In this document: piece by piece, positions 1 to 10,060 of the stretch
Numbering within the stretch: the stretch's first letter is position 1
Layout of the letters: each line of letters starts with the position of its first letter
Source of the DNA: Botryosphaeria dothidea
Taxonomy: Eukaryota > Ascomycota > Dothideomycetes > Botryosphaeriales > Botryosphaeriaceae
Length of the DNA stretch: 64,000 bases
Assembly: GCA_011503125.2 (NCBI GenBank)
Contig: WWBZ02000051.1
Location: 3,596,001-3,660,000, forward strand
Direction of reading: 5' to 3'
Made by a program: the position numbers and the translations under genes
Notes under the pieces: model-generated
Seen by the model: the letters and a program-made list of their open reading frames with translations, nothing else
Told to the model about the DNA's origin: nothing
Database searches by the model: none

Positions 1-1
1 G

Positions 2-2437
2 TCGGGCAAGCGGACCGTTCTGTACAACGCCAACCTGCCGCTGACGAACGGCCATCTGGTCGGGGCGCTGAGGGCGGCCGAGGCGGAGAGCTTCCATTGC
101 GTGCCGTATGCGCTGAAGGTGCTGGCGGAGACGGAGGACGGCGTGGAGGCGTTGAGGCGGTGTCGGCTGGTGTTGTTTGGCGGGAGCAGCTGTCCGGACG
201 AGCTGGGGGATATGCTGGTGGAGAGGGGAGTGTATATCGTGGGGCACTACGGCGCGTGAGTACAACTCTTTCCCCCTAGCAGAATTCGCTTGCTAATTCC
301 ATGAAGGACGGAGATGGGCCAGCTGATGACCTCGTTCCGCGACCCGGAGGACAAGGCGTGGAATTATGTCCGCCCGCTGCCGAAGGTCAAGCCGTACCTG
401 CGCTTTGTTCCTGCTGGAGAGGGTATCTTTGAGTGTGTGGTTTTGGATGGCCTGCCGTCGAAGGTGCTGTCGAACTCGGATGACCCGCCGAATTCGTATC
501 ATACGAGGGATACGTTCGTGCCGCATCCGACGTTGCCTGATGCATGGAAGTATCTGGGCCGTCTGGATGATCGCGTTACGCTTGTTAATGGCGAGAAGGT
601 GTTGCCCATCCCGTATGAGCACCGGATTCGCCAGGATGAACTGGTGCAGGATGCGCTGGTCTTCGGTGTGGGGAAGGCGTTTCCTGGACTGCTTGTCATT
701 CCGAGTGAAAAGGCTGCGGGGATGAGTAAGGAAGAGTTCTTGGATGCGCTAGAGCCTGCTATCAAGGCCGCGAATTCTCAAGCGGAGAAATTCGGGCAGA
801 TTTCAAGAGAGATGGTGGAGGTGCTGGAGGCCGGAGCCGACTATCCCAGGACGGATAAGGGAACAATGATTCGGGCGGCATGCTACATGAAGTTCGCAGA
901 CCTGATTGAGCAGATCTACATCCAGTTTGAGTCGGGTGATGGCAAGCAGAAGAAGAAGCTGGATGCTGAGGGCCTGAAGACGTACCTGGTAGATCTTTTC
1001 AACAACCGAGTCGGTGTCGAGGGCCTCGGCCTGGAAACAGACTTCTTCGATGCCGGCACGGATAGCCTTCAGGGAATCGCTGCCCGTGGGCACATCCAGC
1101 GCGAGATCGACCTCAATGGCTCCGTCCTGGGCCAGAACGTCGTCTTCGAGCACCCCTCCATCTCCAAGCTCGCCGCGTATCTCGACGCCCTCTCCAACGG
1201 CTCCGCCGTCCAGCAGAAATCCGAAATCGAGCTCATGCAAGAGCTCGTCGCCAAATACTCCACCTTCGCGCCCTTCACTCCCGGCACAACCACCCCCTCG
1301 CACGACACCGTCCTCCTAACCGGCGCAACCGGCTCCCTCGGCGCCCACATCCTTGCCCAACTCCTCCCGCTCCCACACATCGCCAAGATCTACTGCCTCG
1401 TCCGCGCGCCCAGCCCCTCCGCCGCCCACGACCGCGTCCGCGCCTCGCTCGCAACCCGGCGCCTCTCCCCTCCCCACCTCGCCTCCAAGCTCGTCGCCCT
1501 CCCGAGCGACCTCTCCGACCCGCACCTCGGCCTCCCCGCGCCCACCTACGCCGCCCTGCAAACTTCCGTCACTACCGTCCTGCACAGCGCCTGGGCCGTC
1601 AACTTCAACCTCGGCGTCTCCTCCTTCGAGGCCCAGCACATCGCCGGCACGCGCCACCTGCTCGCCCTCTGCCTCGCCGTGCCCTTCGCCCGTCCCGCCC
1701 GCTTCGCCTTCGTCTCCAGCATCTCCGCCGCCGCCGGCACGCCTATCCCCGCGACGGTGCCGGAATCCGTCGTCGCGGACCCGGCGCACGCCCAGCCGAT
1801 GGGGTACGCCCGCAGCAAGTGGGTCGCCGAGCACGTCGTCGACGCGGCGCGCCGGGCTAGCGGCGGCCGCGCGATCAGGGTGCTCCGGACGGGCCAGATC
1901 GTCGGGGACGCGGTGCACGGCGTGTGGAACGAGACGGAGGCCATCCCGCTGATGGTCCGGGCCGCGAAGGGCATCGGCGCGCTGCCGCGGCTGGATGAGC
2001 GGCCGGCGTGGCTGCCGGTGGATGCGTGTGCGGCGGCTGTCGTGCAGTTGTCGGACGCGGCCGTGCCGTTTGGGGGGGAGGAGGCGGCAGAGGGGGATGC
2101 GGGCGTGGTGTATCATGTGCAGAATTCGCGGACGTTTGCGTGGACGGAGGAGCTGTTGCCGGAGTTGCGGGCGGCGGGGTTGGTGTTTGAGGAGGTGGGG
2201 CAGAGGGAGTGGGTGGGCAGGCTGAGGGTCGGCGAGCAGGATCCGAAGAAGAATCCGACTGTCAAGCTTGTGGACTTCTTTGCGGAGAAGTATGATAATG
2301 ATAGGCCGGGGCGGAAGGGCTTGGTGTTTGCGACCGAGAAGACGGGGCAGAGGTCTGTGGTTATCAGGGATGGAGTGGACGTGATTCAAGGCGGAGTGGT
2401 GAGGAAGTGTGTGCAGGAATGGTTGAAGAATTGGTAG
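2..2437 (+). CDS. NRPS-like adenylation-thiolation-reductase enzyme (3' part, two exons)
   Basis: The gene is cut by the left edge of the window. Exons are 2..255 and 307..2437; intron 256..306 starts GTGAGT and contains a TGCTAAT branch site. Splicing joins the frame into YGATEMGQLM, which fits the A5 motif of adenylation domains. Next come an A8-like stretch (YLGRLDDRV), the A10 region (YPRTDKGTMIR), a carrier domain with GTDSL (phosphopantetheine Ser codon at 1064), and a Rossmann reductase domain (VLLTGATGSLGAH, YARSKW = YxxxK). This is the architecture of fungal adenylate-forming, Lys2-like reductases, which activate a carboxylic acid, load it on the carrier and release it reductively as aldehyde or alcohol. 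The N-terminal half of the adenylation domain lies outside the window, so the substrate cannot be guessed. No other biosynthetic gene is adjacent in the window. Confidence 0.93.
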
Positions 2438-2837
2438 AGAGACAGATGATACACATGGCATTGAAGGCCACAATGGCGTTTTATTAGGTAATAGGTATAA
2501 ATTCGTATTTTTCCAGTTCAATCAATCTGACTGTTGATCACCGTTGAGCCGCCTTTTAACAGCAATATCATCTGCTTGTATACCGTTCATCGTTGGTGTC
2601 GTTCATACTGTCATAGCTTCGGTGTTTGAGATGCTCCGTCCCATCATCCAAGCAATTTTTCCCCATTGATATAGTTGAAGCAAATGAAAGAGTTCGGAAC
2701 CCTGTAAAAAGCAAGATTTTGACCCAGATAGACCGTCCGCATCCTTGGTTTAGCAACCTCATAGATCGCCAGCAATTGAATCCCTTATTCCGCACTCGTT
2801 ATAGTCCTTCGGCACACGGCATTCCGTCTGAGGGTTT
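2438..2837. other. Intergenic, between convergent genes
   Basis: Nothing recognisable apart from the 3' ends of the two convergent flanking genes. Confidence 0.6.
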
Positions 2838-3524
2838 TCAAGGCTTCCAGCCCGAATCCTTGCTGTGCTTGGCACGATGAGCAGCCACGTCGCGCATGGC
2901 GTCCGTCTCCTCATGCTTCGTGATCTTCTCCTCGAAGAAGCCAGGTAGGTTGACCTCTCCAGAGATCTTGAGAAAGCCATGTATGTCAGCAATCGTAGCA
3001 CCACAAGAGGAATGGATAGCCCAACTCACGATATCCGGCTCGAGCCCGCTATGATCCTTCTCCCAGAGCTCCCTCTCGCGCCTCGCCTCGACACACGCCT
3101 CATCCTCCTCGCAGCGCCCTTCCTGCACCTCCTCCTCACGAGCCCTCTTCTTGCCCTTGTCAGTGTCTCCAGCAGCAAGCTTCTCCTGAGCAGCGGCACC
3201 ACCAGTGCCCTCGTCCTTCTCAGCAGCGTCGCGGCCGCCGAAAAGCATCTCTCCAGCCGTGTTCGCCTCGCCCTCCTTCTGCTTGTCCAGCGGCTCCAAC
3301 GTGCCGTCGTACGGCGGGAAGAAGAAGTTGGCGAACGGGCCCAGCGCTTGCAGCTCGATCGGCACCCACCAGAAGACGTCGACCTGCTCTTCTCCTTCTT
3401 CGTCATCGGACGCGTCGTCGACGACGCCTTCGGCGTAGGAGGTCGGGGCGCGCAGGGCGGCTTCGCGGCGGACGCGCGGGCGCTTCGGGGAGGGAGGGCC
3501 GTCGGGGTCGTGGGTGGCGGGCAT
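2838..3524 (-). CDS. Hypothetical acidic/charged protein, probably nuclear
   Basis: The chosen start is the Met at 3524 (MPATHDPDGPPSPKRPRVRR), because the open frame upstream of it is low-complexity. The N-terminus carries a basic PKRPRVRR patch like a nuclear localisation signal. Then come an acidic run (DDASDDEEGEE), an aromatic block (VFWWVPIELQALGPFANFFF) that is probably the folded core, and a long Lys/Glu-rich helix-forming tail. A probable 63-nt intron lies at 2967..3029 on this strand: GTGAGT donor, GCTGAC branch site, CTCAAG end. It is in frame and has no stop, so the protein is 228 aa if it is retained or 207 aa if spliced. The family is not recognised and no catalytic motif is visible. 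Confidence 0.6.
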   Translation of the reverse strand: MPATHDPDGPPSPKRPRVRREAALRAPTSYAEGVVDDASDDEEGEEQVDVFWWVPIELQALGPFANFFFPPYDGTLEPLDKQKEGEANTAGEMLFGGRDAAEKDEGTGGAAAQEKLAAGDTDKGKKRAREEEVQEGRCEEDEACVEARRERELWEKDHSGLEPDIVSWAIHSSCGATIADIHGFLKISGEVNLPGFFEEKITKHEETDAMRDVAAHRAKHSKDSGWKP

Positions 3525-4243
3525 AGTGGGTGTGAGATGACGCGTGTTTGGTGAGGTGGTGGCTGATTGAGGAGCGGATAAGCTTGAGTGGTTGGGAGGT
3601 GGTTGAGGACAGTGATATGTGTCAATTGGTTTGCAGAGAGGAGGTATGAGGCTGTCGCCGTGAGGTGCAACGCGGGCTGAGTGTGGTGACGTTGAGGTTG
3701 TGAGCTGAGTTGCAGTTCGCCTGCAGCTCTTGAGATGCAAGCTCGGGAAGATGGTGAGGCAGGAGCGTCTACGCACGGCAGTGATGCAGGACCCTCTGAT
3801 GGGAGTGTAGAAAGAGATATGGAGATCACGGGCACTCCTGAATGGCGTGCGGAAGCATCTCTGCACGGAACGGCTTAGGTGAGCTGCGCCAGTTCAATTG
3901 CTTGAGACCCCGCCCCTACAGGATGCCACTCGTGACAAAGCTCACTGGCATTACTCACTACACACAAATTTCAGGATGAGATGTCTCTGCAGAAGTCGAA
4001 TGCTGCAATGGAAGATTCTTTGATGCAGCTACAGCAACATGATACGGCAGCCCAATAGTCTTTGCGACTTCCGTCCTCGACCCCCATCCGTGTAAAAGCA
4101 GCCTGCTCCGGCTCGTGCACGCAGTACACCATTTCATCCGAATATACCTGAACCATGCGCCTCGTCATAGCACCGTTGTATATGTATACCCCCGAAACGC
4201 CGCTTCAAGCCGATCGTGATATGATTGGCCTTCAGTGATACAG
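3525..4243. other. Intergenic
   Basis: 5' side of one minus-strand gene and 3' side of the next. Only short, unconvincing open frames are present. Confidence 0.5.
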
Positions 4244-4886
4244 CTAATCGGATGGTTCTCTGAAAACAAGTCAGCATATGTAAGGCTCGGAGTGAACGAT
4301 AAACTTACTCGGCTCGTCTTCTCTTGGTGCGGTCATTCTCTGGATACTCGTCCTCTGTCTCCCATTCCTCCCCACTGTCGCCTCCCGATTCCTCCTCTCG
4401 CGGCCATAAGATTCGAGGCACTCCCGGGGAGTGCATTGGTGATCCGTAGCGAGCTTTGACGCGATCGCTGGTGATTTGTTCATCGCTGCCAAAGCTCCGC
4501 ATCTGCTTCTCAGGCGTCTTTGGCTGCTCGTCTGCGGAGGTTGCGCCGGCGCGTTTGCGCTTTTGCGGGGTTGATTTTCTTGCTTCGGTGGGGCTGCTGC
4601 CCCAGGTGAAGAAGATTGGGTTGATGCCAGCCTTGTTTTGGATTTTAGAGCCAGGCCGCTGCTTCTTCGGCGCTGGAGGAGGAGAAGGGAGAGCTGCTGC
4701 GCCTGCTGGTGACAACAGTGGCGTTTGCGGCGAGCGCGGCGCCGGCACAGGTGTGGCGGGTGGCGGAGGAGTGAGAGGACGGGGAGGAGTTTTCGTGCGC
4801 GGTGTTTTGGTGAGCTCAAGATGAGCTGAAAGCTTCCTGGCGCTGGAGTCAAACATTTCTGAGCGATCGCGGCGAGATACGGTCAT
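4244..4886 (-). CDS. Hypothetical Pro/Lys-rich nuclear-type protein, two exons
   Basis: Exon 1 runs from the Met at 4886 (MTVSRRDRSEMF) to 4309. Intron 4260..4308 has a GTAAGT donor, a GCTGAC branch site and a TTTTCAG acceptor. Exon 2 is only 4244..4259 and ends the protein in EEPSD. Without splicing, a stop lies just inside the intron. The protein is rich in TPP/SP repeats, has several basic clusters (PQKRKR near the middle, TKRRR near the end) and an acidic stretch (GGDSGEEWETEDEY). It is probably intrinsically disordered and nuclear. The family is not recognised; a short conserved-looking block (NPIFFTWGSSPTEA) would be the best search probe. Confidence 0.6.
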
Positions 4887-6026
4887 TTTAGCGGGTTGTA
4901 AAGAGGAAAGTGGTTGTGGATGGTGTTGGAGATGAAGCGGCGGCGGAGCGGCTGATATATTCACCTCCCAGATGCGCAGACGCTCGCCGCACCGGCCCAT
5001 CCACCTTTCTCAAGTCTCCTCGTGCCTAACACCGCGGCTTGGGAAAGTTAGTACATCCAAGTCACCCTCTGTCCAAATTGTACTTTCAACGCCAACAAGG
5101 ATCACAGTACCATGATCCATTATACCCGCCGCCTTCTCTTGTTTGCTTGATCATCTTCCCGTTCAGGTTATACGTAATTACAAGAGTGGAATACGCACTT
5201 TCTAGTATGCATGTTTTATTCTGGAACGTAGGAAACCTATCGTCCATCTTTTAGTTGACGAAAAGAAGCCGTCATTTTAAATATATATCACCGTCTTGAA
5301 TTGCTTTCTTGAAGCAATGACTGCATTGACCCATGTACAACGCTTGACGCAATCGCAAAGGTTTCTGAAAACACTCAGACAGGACTGAAGTAGTCATCTG
5401 GACGTGGATGTCATCCAACCATTTTAACAATTACGTCCAGACGAATGCTTTGACTCCGGATGTGTATCAATAGATTGCTGTGCGGCTTCAACATTGCGTT
5501 CTGGTCATTGCCATTTGGAAAAGCTTTCCTGATCGTGGTACGAACACCTTCATCATTCATCTCATGGCATCTTCGCTTTCCATTGATTTAATTTCAGTGT
5601 CTTTGCTTTCAGAGGCTGGGAAACGATGGAAGGGCTTTGGGTTTTGATTACCCGTATATGGCAATTCCATAAGTATCTATGGTATCTCTATACCGTGTGC
5701 AGGTCATTGGTGCCAAAGTTTATGTTGCGCATCTGGACTGACGCCTTTCAGTTCACTTCAGGAGTTTCGTTAGAAAATACAGGTTTTGATATGAATGCGC
5801 AGCTTCAGAGGCAAAGGCAATGAATCTATCCCTGAATCAGATAAGATATATCGTAGGAAGAAACTCCTGGCCAAGCCACCCTTTCCATGCGATTTTCCCT
5901 TCCAGTCACCACTTCCTTCTCTTCCGACCCCAGCTCGAGCATTGCTCATGGCATGCTTTCACCTGACTGCTTGCATTTCTGGACTTAAACTTTGTTCCCA
6001 TTGGGGAATCCATCAACGAACACAAA
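4887..6026. other. Intergenic, fairly AT-rich
   Basis: No gene seen on either strand. Short open frames lack coding character. Confidence 0.5.
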
Positions 6027-6162
6027 GGCGTTGTGGCGGAGTGTAAGCAAGCCCATCAAGCATCATCACTCAAACATGAATTCTAATAAACTCTCAGGGT
6101 TATCGCGACAGACTAGAAATCTGTTTCCTTCGGGAGCACAAGTTCGAATCTTGTCAACGTCG
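6027..6162 (+). tRNA. tRNA-Ser(AGA) interrupted by a GT-AG intron in the D-loop
   Basis: Removing 6043..6097 leaves an 81-nt serine tRNA. The acceptor stem is GGCGTTG (6027..6033) with CAACGTC (6155..6161) and discriminator G. The D-stem is GCG/CGC, the anticodon stem-loop ACAGA-CTAGAAA-TCTGT gives anticodon AGA (6115..6117), there is a serine-type variable arm, and the T-arm is ACAAG-TTCGAAT-CTTGT. The 55-nt insert starts GTAAGC, has TTCTAATA near its end and finishes CTCTCAG, so it looks like a spliceosomal intron. It lies just before the invariant D-loop GG. The B box is intact, the A box is nearly intact because the intron's own first G extends it, and a T7 Pol III terminator follows at 6165..6171. 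This is not the position of canonical tRNA introns (3' of position 37). It could also be a dead copy, but the exact restoration of the tRNA argues against that. Confidence 0.88.
6043..6097 (+). other. Spliceosomal-type intron inside tRNA-Ser
   Basis: 55 nt with donor GTAAGC, branch-like TCTAAT 12-18 nt from the end, and acceptor CTCAG. It has the same six-base donor and nearly the same length as the element in the tRNA-Phe gene 0.5 kb downstream. Confidence 0.8.
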
Positions 6163-6164
6163 AA

Positions 6165-6171
6165 TTTTTTT
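6165..6171 (+). terminator. RNA polymerase III terminator (T7)
   Basis: A run of seven T two bases after the tRNA-Ser discriminator base, as expected for Pol III termination. Confidence 0.85.
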
Positions 6172-6600
6172 GTCTCCTCATAGAAGGCAATCTCTTTTGC
6201 TGGTCAAGTGTTTCGGTGGTGTTGAAAGGGGCGGATGTGGAGTTGCAGGGCAGGAGTCCCCTGCTCGGGTCCAGCAGATATCCAACACCAAATATGCGTT
6301 TTGCGGCCCGGATGGTGAGCGCAGTGCAGTATGCAAAAACTATTCTTTCAAAATATATTTTATGCTTCTTCGACTCCGAAAATTTCGCAAGAACTCGGAA
6401 AGTGAAAGGATACATGCTATTCAGCCATCTCCGTGGGGGTATTGTGTTCGGACCGGAAATTTTCTCGCTTGAGACATCCCGAGGCCCACCTCCCGCACTG
6501 CACGTCCACACAGCGCGTCTCAAACTCGCGGTCCTCCGGGAGCGTTTTGCAAAGAAACATGAGTGTAGCATGCCACGACTTGTCTCTCATCAGCCAATCA
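6172..6600. other. Spacer between two tRNA genes
   Basis: No gene or tRNA-like fold recognised in this stretch. Confidence 0.5.
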
Positions 6601-6630
6601 GCAGCTTTAGCTCACTTGGGAGAGCGCCAG

Positions 6631-6684
6631 GTAAGCATCAACACCATCAGCTATTGCTCGCACCAGTAACTAACAACTCCCTAG
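6631..6684 (+). other. Spliceosomal-type intron inside tRNA-Phe
   Basis: 54 nt with GTAAGC donor, a textbook ACTAAC branch site ending 11 nt before the CTAG acceptor. It is placed where tRNA splicing endonuclease does not normally cut. Confidence 0.85.
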
Positions 6685-6691
6685 ACTGAAG

Positions 6692-6723
6692 TTCACTTCA
6701 GCCATCAGCATCATCTGTGCGGT
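6692..6723 (+). other. Canonical tRNA-Phe anticodon-loop intron
   Basis: 32 nt inserted after position 37. It contains CTTCAG, able to pair with the anticodon loop, as in other fungal tRNA-Phe introns. Confidence 0.85.
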
Positions 6724-6759
6724 ATCTGGAGGTACTGTGTTCGATCCACAGAAGCTGCA

Positions 6760-7417
6760 AGGAATTCGAGGTCCTTACCAGTCTGAGACTGGCTGTAAGC
6801 CTTTCTTTTTGCTCTTGCGCAGGAGCTATGGGTTTGGAGGATGGTGTGGATGCATGGGTGCCAGGAGGCTATACACAATTCCTGGAAAATTGACGAGTCG
6901 AGAGCAGGTACAGCAGTGGGGAAAATATTGGTCATTGCAATTGACCCCAATTTAAGAACAAGGTTGGGGAATAGGTGCAGAATCCAAACTTCTTAATGGG
7001 TGTGATGATACAAAAGGCCTGCCCCGTCAGATCTCCCGGAAACATTTCTCTGCTGAATTTGAGAACTAATTATGAACGCCGGATTCCATTTGCAATCTTG
7101 TCTTTCATAAGGTTGAAAGTTCATAATATGTCACACACGAAGAACCAATTGTTTGAGTACCGTATCTATGTTCGCGCAGTGACAAAGGGAATCCAATTGC
7201 TTCAAGAAATAATCATGCCAAAGAATCACTATATCGACCACAGTATATGTGGCTGATATGGGATTGAGGACGGCACAGCTAAACCGCAAGGACGGACTGA
7301 GGCCATCCAAATACAGCGCTTATGATGATTTATGGACACGCAAACATTAAGACAAGGTGACTCGTTTGGTTTCTTCCTGAAAGGCATGAATGTGCCCCGG
7401 AACAGACTATATGCTGC
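6760..7417. other. Intergenic
   Basis: Only the T-rich tract 6801..6810 stands out. No gene seen. Confidence 0.5.
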
Positions 7418-7822
7418 TTAAGCAGCCTCCGATTTTCCCTCCGCGCGAGCCTTTCTTGCCTCCGCCCTCTTCCTCTTGGTGCCGTCGTTCCTCTTCTTGT
7501 TCCTCTTGTCCTTCTTCTCTCTCTCCGTGGCCTCTGTCTGGACCGGCTGCTTCAACCGCTCGATGTGGTCGATCTGCGCCGTGAATGCCGACACTATGTC
7601 TTCTCCCAGCGTGTCCGCCCATGCGGGGTGGTTCGTGTCGTCAACGATCCTCAGGAGCATGCCCTCATAGACTGCAGGGCGGGCGGGCTGCTTCAGGCAG
7701 TCGTAGATGTAGTGGCCACGGTCGTACCAGTACTCCGCGCTGGCCAAAGGTTGTGGAGCTGCGAGCTGCGAGACGTAGATGTTGTAGGGGGCGACGCTCG
7801 CGAGGGTGGCGGCAAGGGACAT
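7418..7822 (-). CDS. Hypothetical small protein with basic coiled tail
   Basis: The frame from the Met at 7822 (MSLAATLASVAPYNIYVSQ) gives 134 aa. An upstream Met at 7876 is possible, but the sequence between the two contains an acceptor-like CTGAC...TGCAG, so an upstream non-coding exon is also possible. The N-terminal two thirds has a mixed globular composition (AEYWYDRGHYIYDCLKQ, LGEDIVSAFTAQIDHIERL). The last 40 residues are almost only Lys, Arg, Glu and Ala, typical of a long charged helix or nucleic-acid-binding tail. The family is not recognised. The upstream 8-10 kb region is poor in genes. Confidence 0.55.
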   Translation of the reverse strand: MSLAATLASVAPYNIYVSQLAAPQPLASAEYWYDRGHYIYDCLKQPARPAVYEGMLLRIVDDTNHPAWADTLGEDIVSAFTAQIDHIERLKQPVQTEATEREKKDKRNKKRNDGTKRKRAEARKARAEGKSEAA

Positions 7823-9196
7823 GATGGGAGTAATAATCCTGCAGTTCAAGTCAGTGTAGAATGCATCCATCCACATTTTTTTTTAAAGATGTAGACCAGC
7901 GGGAAATTCATGAGGTTTGCTGAGGATAAAAGATCTTTTCGCACTCGAAAGGATCTGTTTGACTCAGAATGCACCGCTGTTTTCATCCAGCGAGACATAA
8001 ATCTTTCCAACCGGTCAAGGAGTGACGGGGGTAGCCGCCTACTTCTTCCAAGGGTACTTGCCTGACGTGCGAAGCCCCTCGGGGGCGTTTGACGTATGGG
8101 GAAGCTGAGAGCAACGTGATCGTCGATGAGGATGGAGGATGAGGTCGTCCGGGTAGGGGTGTGCGGAAAGCCGAAGAGTGGAGCCTTCTAGGAGTGCTCA
8201 GGGCTACGTCAGAGTTGCTAAGTCGGCGTGTTGCCCAGGCAGCGGCCGCTAAGCTACTGCCCGCGCCGGCCCTCAGCCCACCTTCGCCCGCCGCTGGGCA
8301 ACCATCTCCCCTCTCCTCCAACTCACCACCCGCCACGTCTTTGTCTCTACTACTCTCCTCGGCATTGCTCTTGGCCTCTGTCTGAGGAGAAGTGGGCTAC
8401 CACGCGCGTCCACACTATCCTTCGTCATGGTGAGCAGCTCAGCCCCTTTGCTAGATCTTCTGCTCATGCAAGTCATTAGGAATATTCGTGTGGCAGTTCA
8501 GCTCCGCCCTCATCTCGCCTTCCAAGCCGGGTAGCATTGGCCCCACATAGCCTCATGCTACGTCGAGTCGCGTGCTGCGTGCTGAGGAGGAGGTTGAAGA
8601 GAGCTGCTGGACATGACTCTGAAGAAGGGCGGCAACAAGCCAGTCTCTGGTGGTGAGGCCTCATTGCTCTCTTCTCATGGATGATGCTGACACTCGATTC
8701 GCAGGAGCTTGAACTTCAAGAGTATGTCCGGCTGCCCGGTAGCCCTGCGCACTCATTCCCGAAAACACTCCTCAAGTTCCGTTTTTTGGCCGAAGGTCAC
8801 CTTCATAACATGACAACTCATTGCTCCCGGAACATGTTCTGCGACTGGATCGAATGCTTTCCGATGGGGTATCCTGGGATACCGAGTCCATTGTTGACTC
8901 AGCCCTCAGCGATGAGACTTGTGCAAAGATCAAGCTTCGCAAGTTTGGCAAGTTCATTTGTCTTTGCAACTACAAAATCCCGATACAGGAGACGGAGCTG
9001 CGTATCAAGCTTGCCGAGTGGTCCTCTCCGTCAGTTCCCGTTCAACCTGGATCATACTATAGATCCAGAGAAGATCTCTCCACACACTAGCGGATACCAA
9101 GAGCCATGGAGACGCCGTGTGGACAATGGCCACCACCCGTAAGCCCAACTGTGTCGCGCTGACTGCTCTCGCAGCCACCGGCGCCTCGCCTGTTCG
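7823..9196. other. No convincing gene
   Basis: Several mid-sized open frames occur. One, 8821..9090 on +, contains a plausible stretch (KIKLRKFGKFICLCNYKI), but none has a clear start, splice context or recognised domain. It could be an exon of the uncertain locus that follows. Confidence 0.4.
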
Positions 9197-10060
9197 GTGA
9201 TGGCACCGCCAGCAGACGCCCTCAAGCGTGCAAGGTTCCAGGACACAACGTCCGAGAGCGAAAATAACGGAGAAGATTTCGGAGATATCTCCATCGACAA
9301 GTGCCGCGCGGCTTTCTACGCGCTTGGGGATCTCGGTCCTCACACCTGTCGTCGGGTGCAAGCGAGCCAGCCAACCCGCCGTAGACTGTTTGCACCAAAC
9401 ATCATGTTTGGACGGAATGCGTCCAGGAGCGTTCCCCCGTCTCCATTGAGCTCAAGTGTCGCTCTGGTCTCAGAGAGGCCAGACGAGTTGCCGCGCTCCA
9501 AGCGCCCTGGCCGCCACCATCAGGATGCCAGACGACCGCTATCGGGACCATGGCCAGGGGAAGGTTGTCTTTGGCAATCCTTGCCACTCTTCATACAGCC
9601 AGAGGATGGTCTGGGGGAAAGAATGGCAGACGGAGTACCGTAGCGGGTATGTCGCCGCGGTGGCATTCCCATGTGGTAGATGGGACCTTTGCTCCTATCT
9701 TCACGGGTGGGCCAACACACCCTTGACAATGAGATGAGTGGCAAAGAGCGTGCGGTCTGAGGGCGCACCATGGGGGGCTGCGGAAGTACAATGTGCTGGA
9801 CAGTCTGGAAGTTTGGACTGGTCGGGCTGCCTTGTCGCCCGGCTATTTCAACTTCGCCAAGTCCTCTAGCACGCACGAGGCCCTGGCCAACGTTGAGACG
9901 ATGCTGTCGATCTTCTGCGAGGTTGGAATGTTGTGGGACTCGGGGGCCGTTTTGATGGGGTGGGTGGAGTGGATGGGCGGAGTGGGTGGGATGGGTAGGG
10001 GTCAAGAGAAAAGATGGAATTGGCCGCGGCGCCAACGAAGGCTTCCGCGAAGTTGTGCTC
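9197..10060 (+). CDS. Possible multi-exon gene, structure unresolved
   Basis: Three consecutive stretches in different frames look coding by composition: MAPPADALKRARFQDTTSES from about 9200, a piece with RMPDDRYRDHGQGKVVFGN from about 9522, and LEVWTGRAALSPGYFNFAKS from about 9800. A GTATGT donor follows the second piece near 9648, and a TTGAC...ATGAG acceptor-like end lies near 9735. I could not build one continuous frame through all three. The options are a real gene with small introns that I failed to place, a degraded gene, or chance. No domain is recognised. Confidence 0.25.

Larger units (their letters stand above)
6601..6759 (+). tRNA. tRNA-Phe(GAA) with two introns, one spliceosomal-type
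   Basis: Exons 6601..6630, 6685..6691 and 6724..6759 give a perfect 73-nt phenylalanine tRNA. The acceptor stem is GCAGCTT/AAGCTGC, the D-arm GCTC/GAGC, the anticodon stem CCAGA/TCTGG with anticodon GAA (6688..6690), and the T-arm CTGTG-TTCGATC-CACAG with discriminator A. Intron 2 (6692..6723, 32 nt) sits after position 37, the canonical place, and contains CTTCAG complementary to the anticodon region, as usual for tRNA-Phe. Intron 1 (6631..6684, 54 nt) splits the anticodon stem between positions 30 and 31. It has donor GTAAGC, branch site TAACTAACA and acceptor CCCTAG. Both internal promoter boxes are intact. A T-rich stretch about 45 nt downstream (6801..6810) is the nearest terminator candidate. 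Confidence 0.92.

Noticed and set aside
1316..2521. 401-codon minus-strand open frame
   Set aside because: Antisense to the reductase domain of the NRPS-like gene. The translation is Arg/His/Pro- and Gly-skewed, and the plus strand has clear domain motifs.
2540..2575. GCCTTTTAAC resembling the U5 snRNA loop
   Set aside because: The flanking sequence does not form the U5 stem and no Sm site follows.
6631..6684. The tRNA-Phe first insert as a second canonical (endonuclease-type) tRNA intron
   Set aside because: It lies between positions 30 and 31 and I see no bulge-helix-bulge pairing at its borders, whereas donor, branch site and acceptor of a spliceosomal intron are all present.
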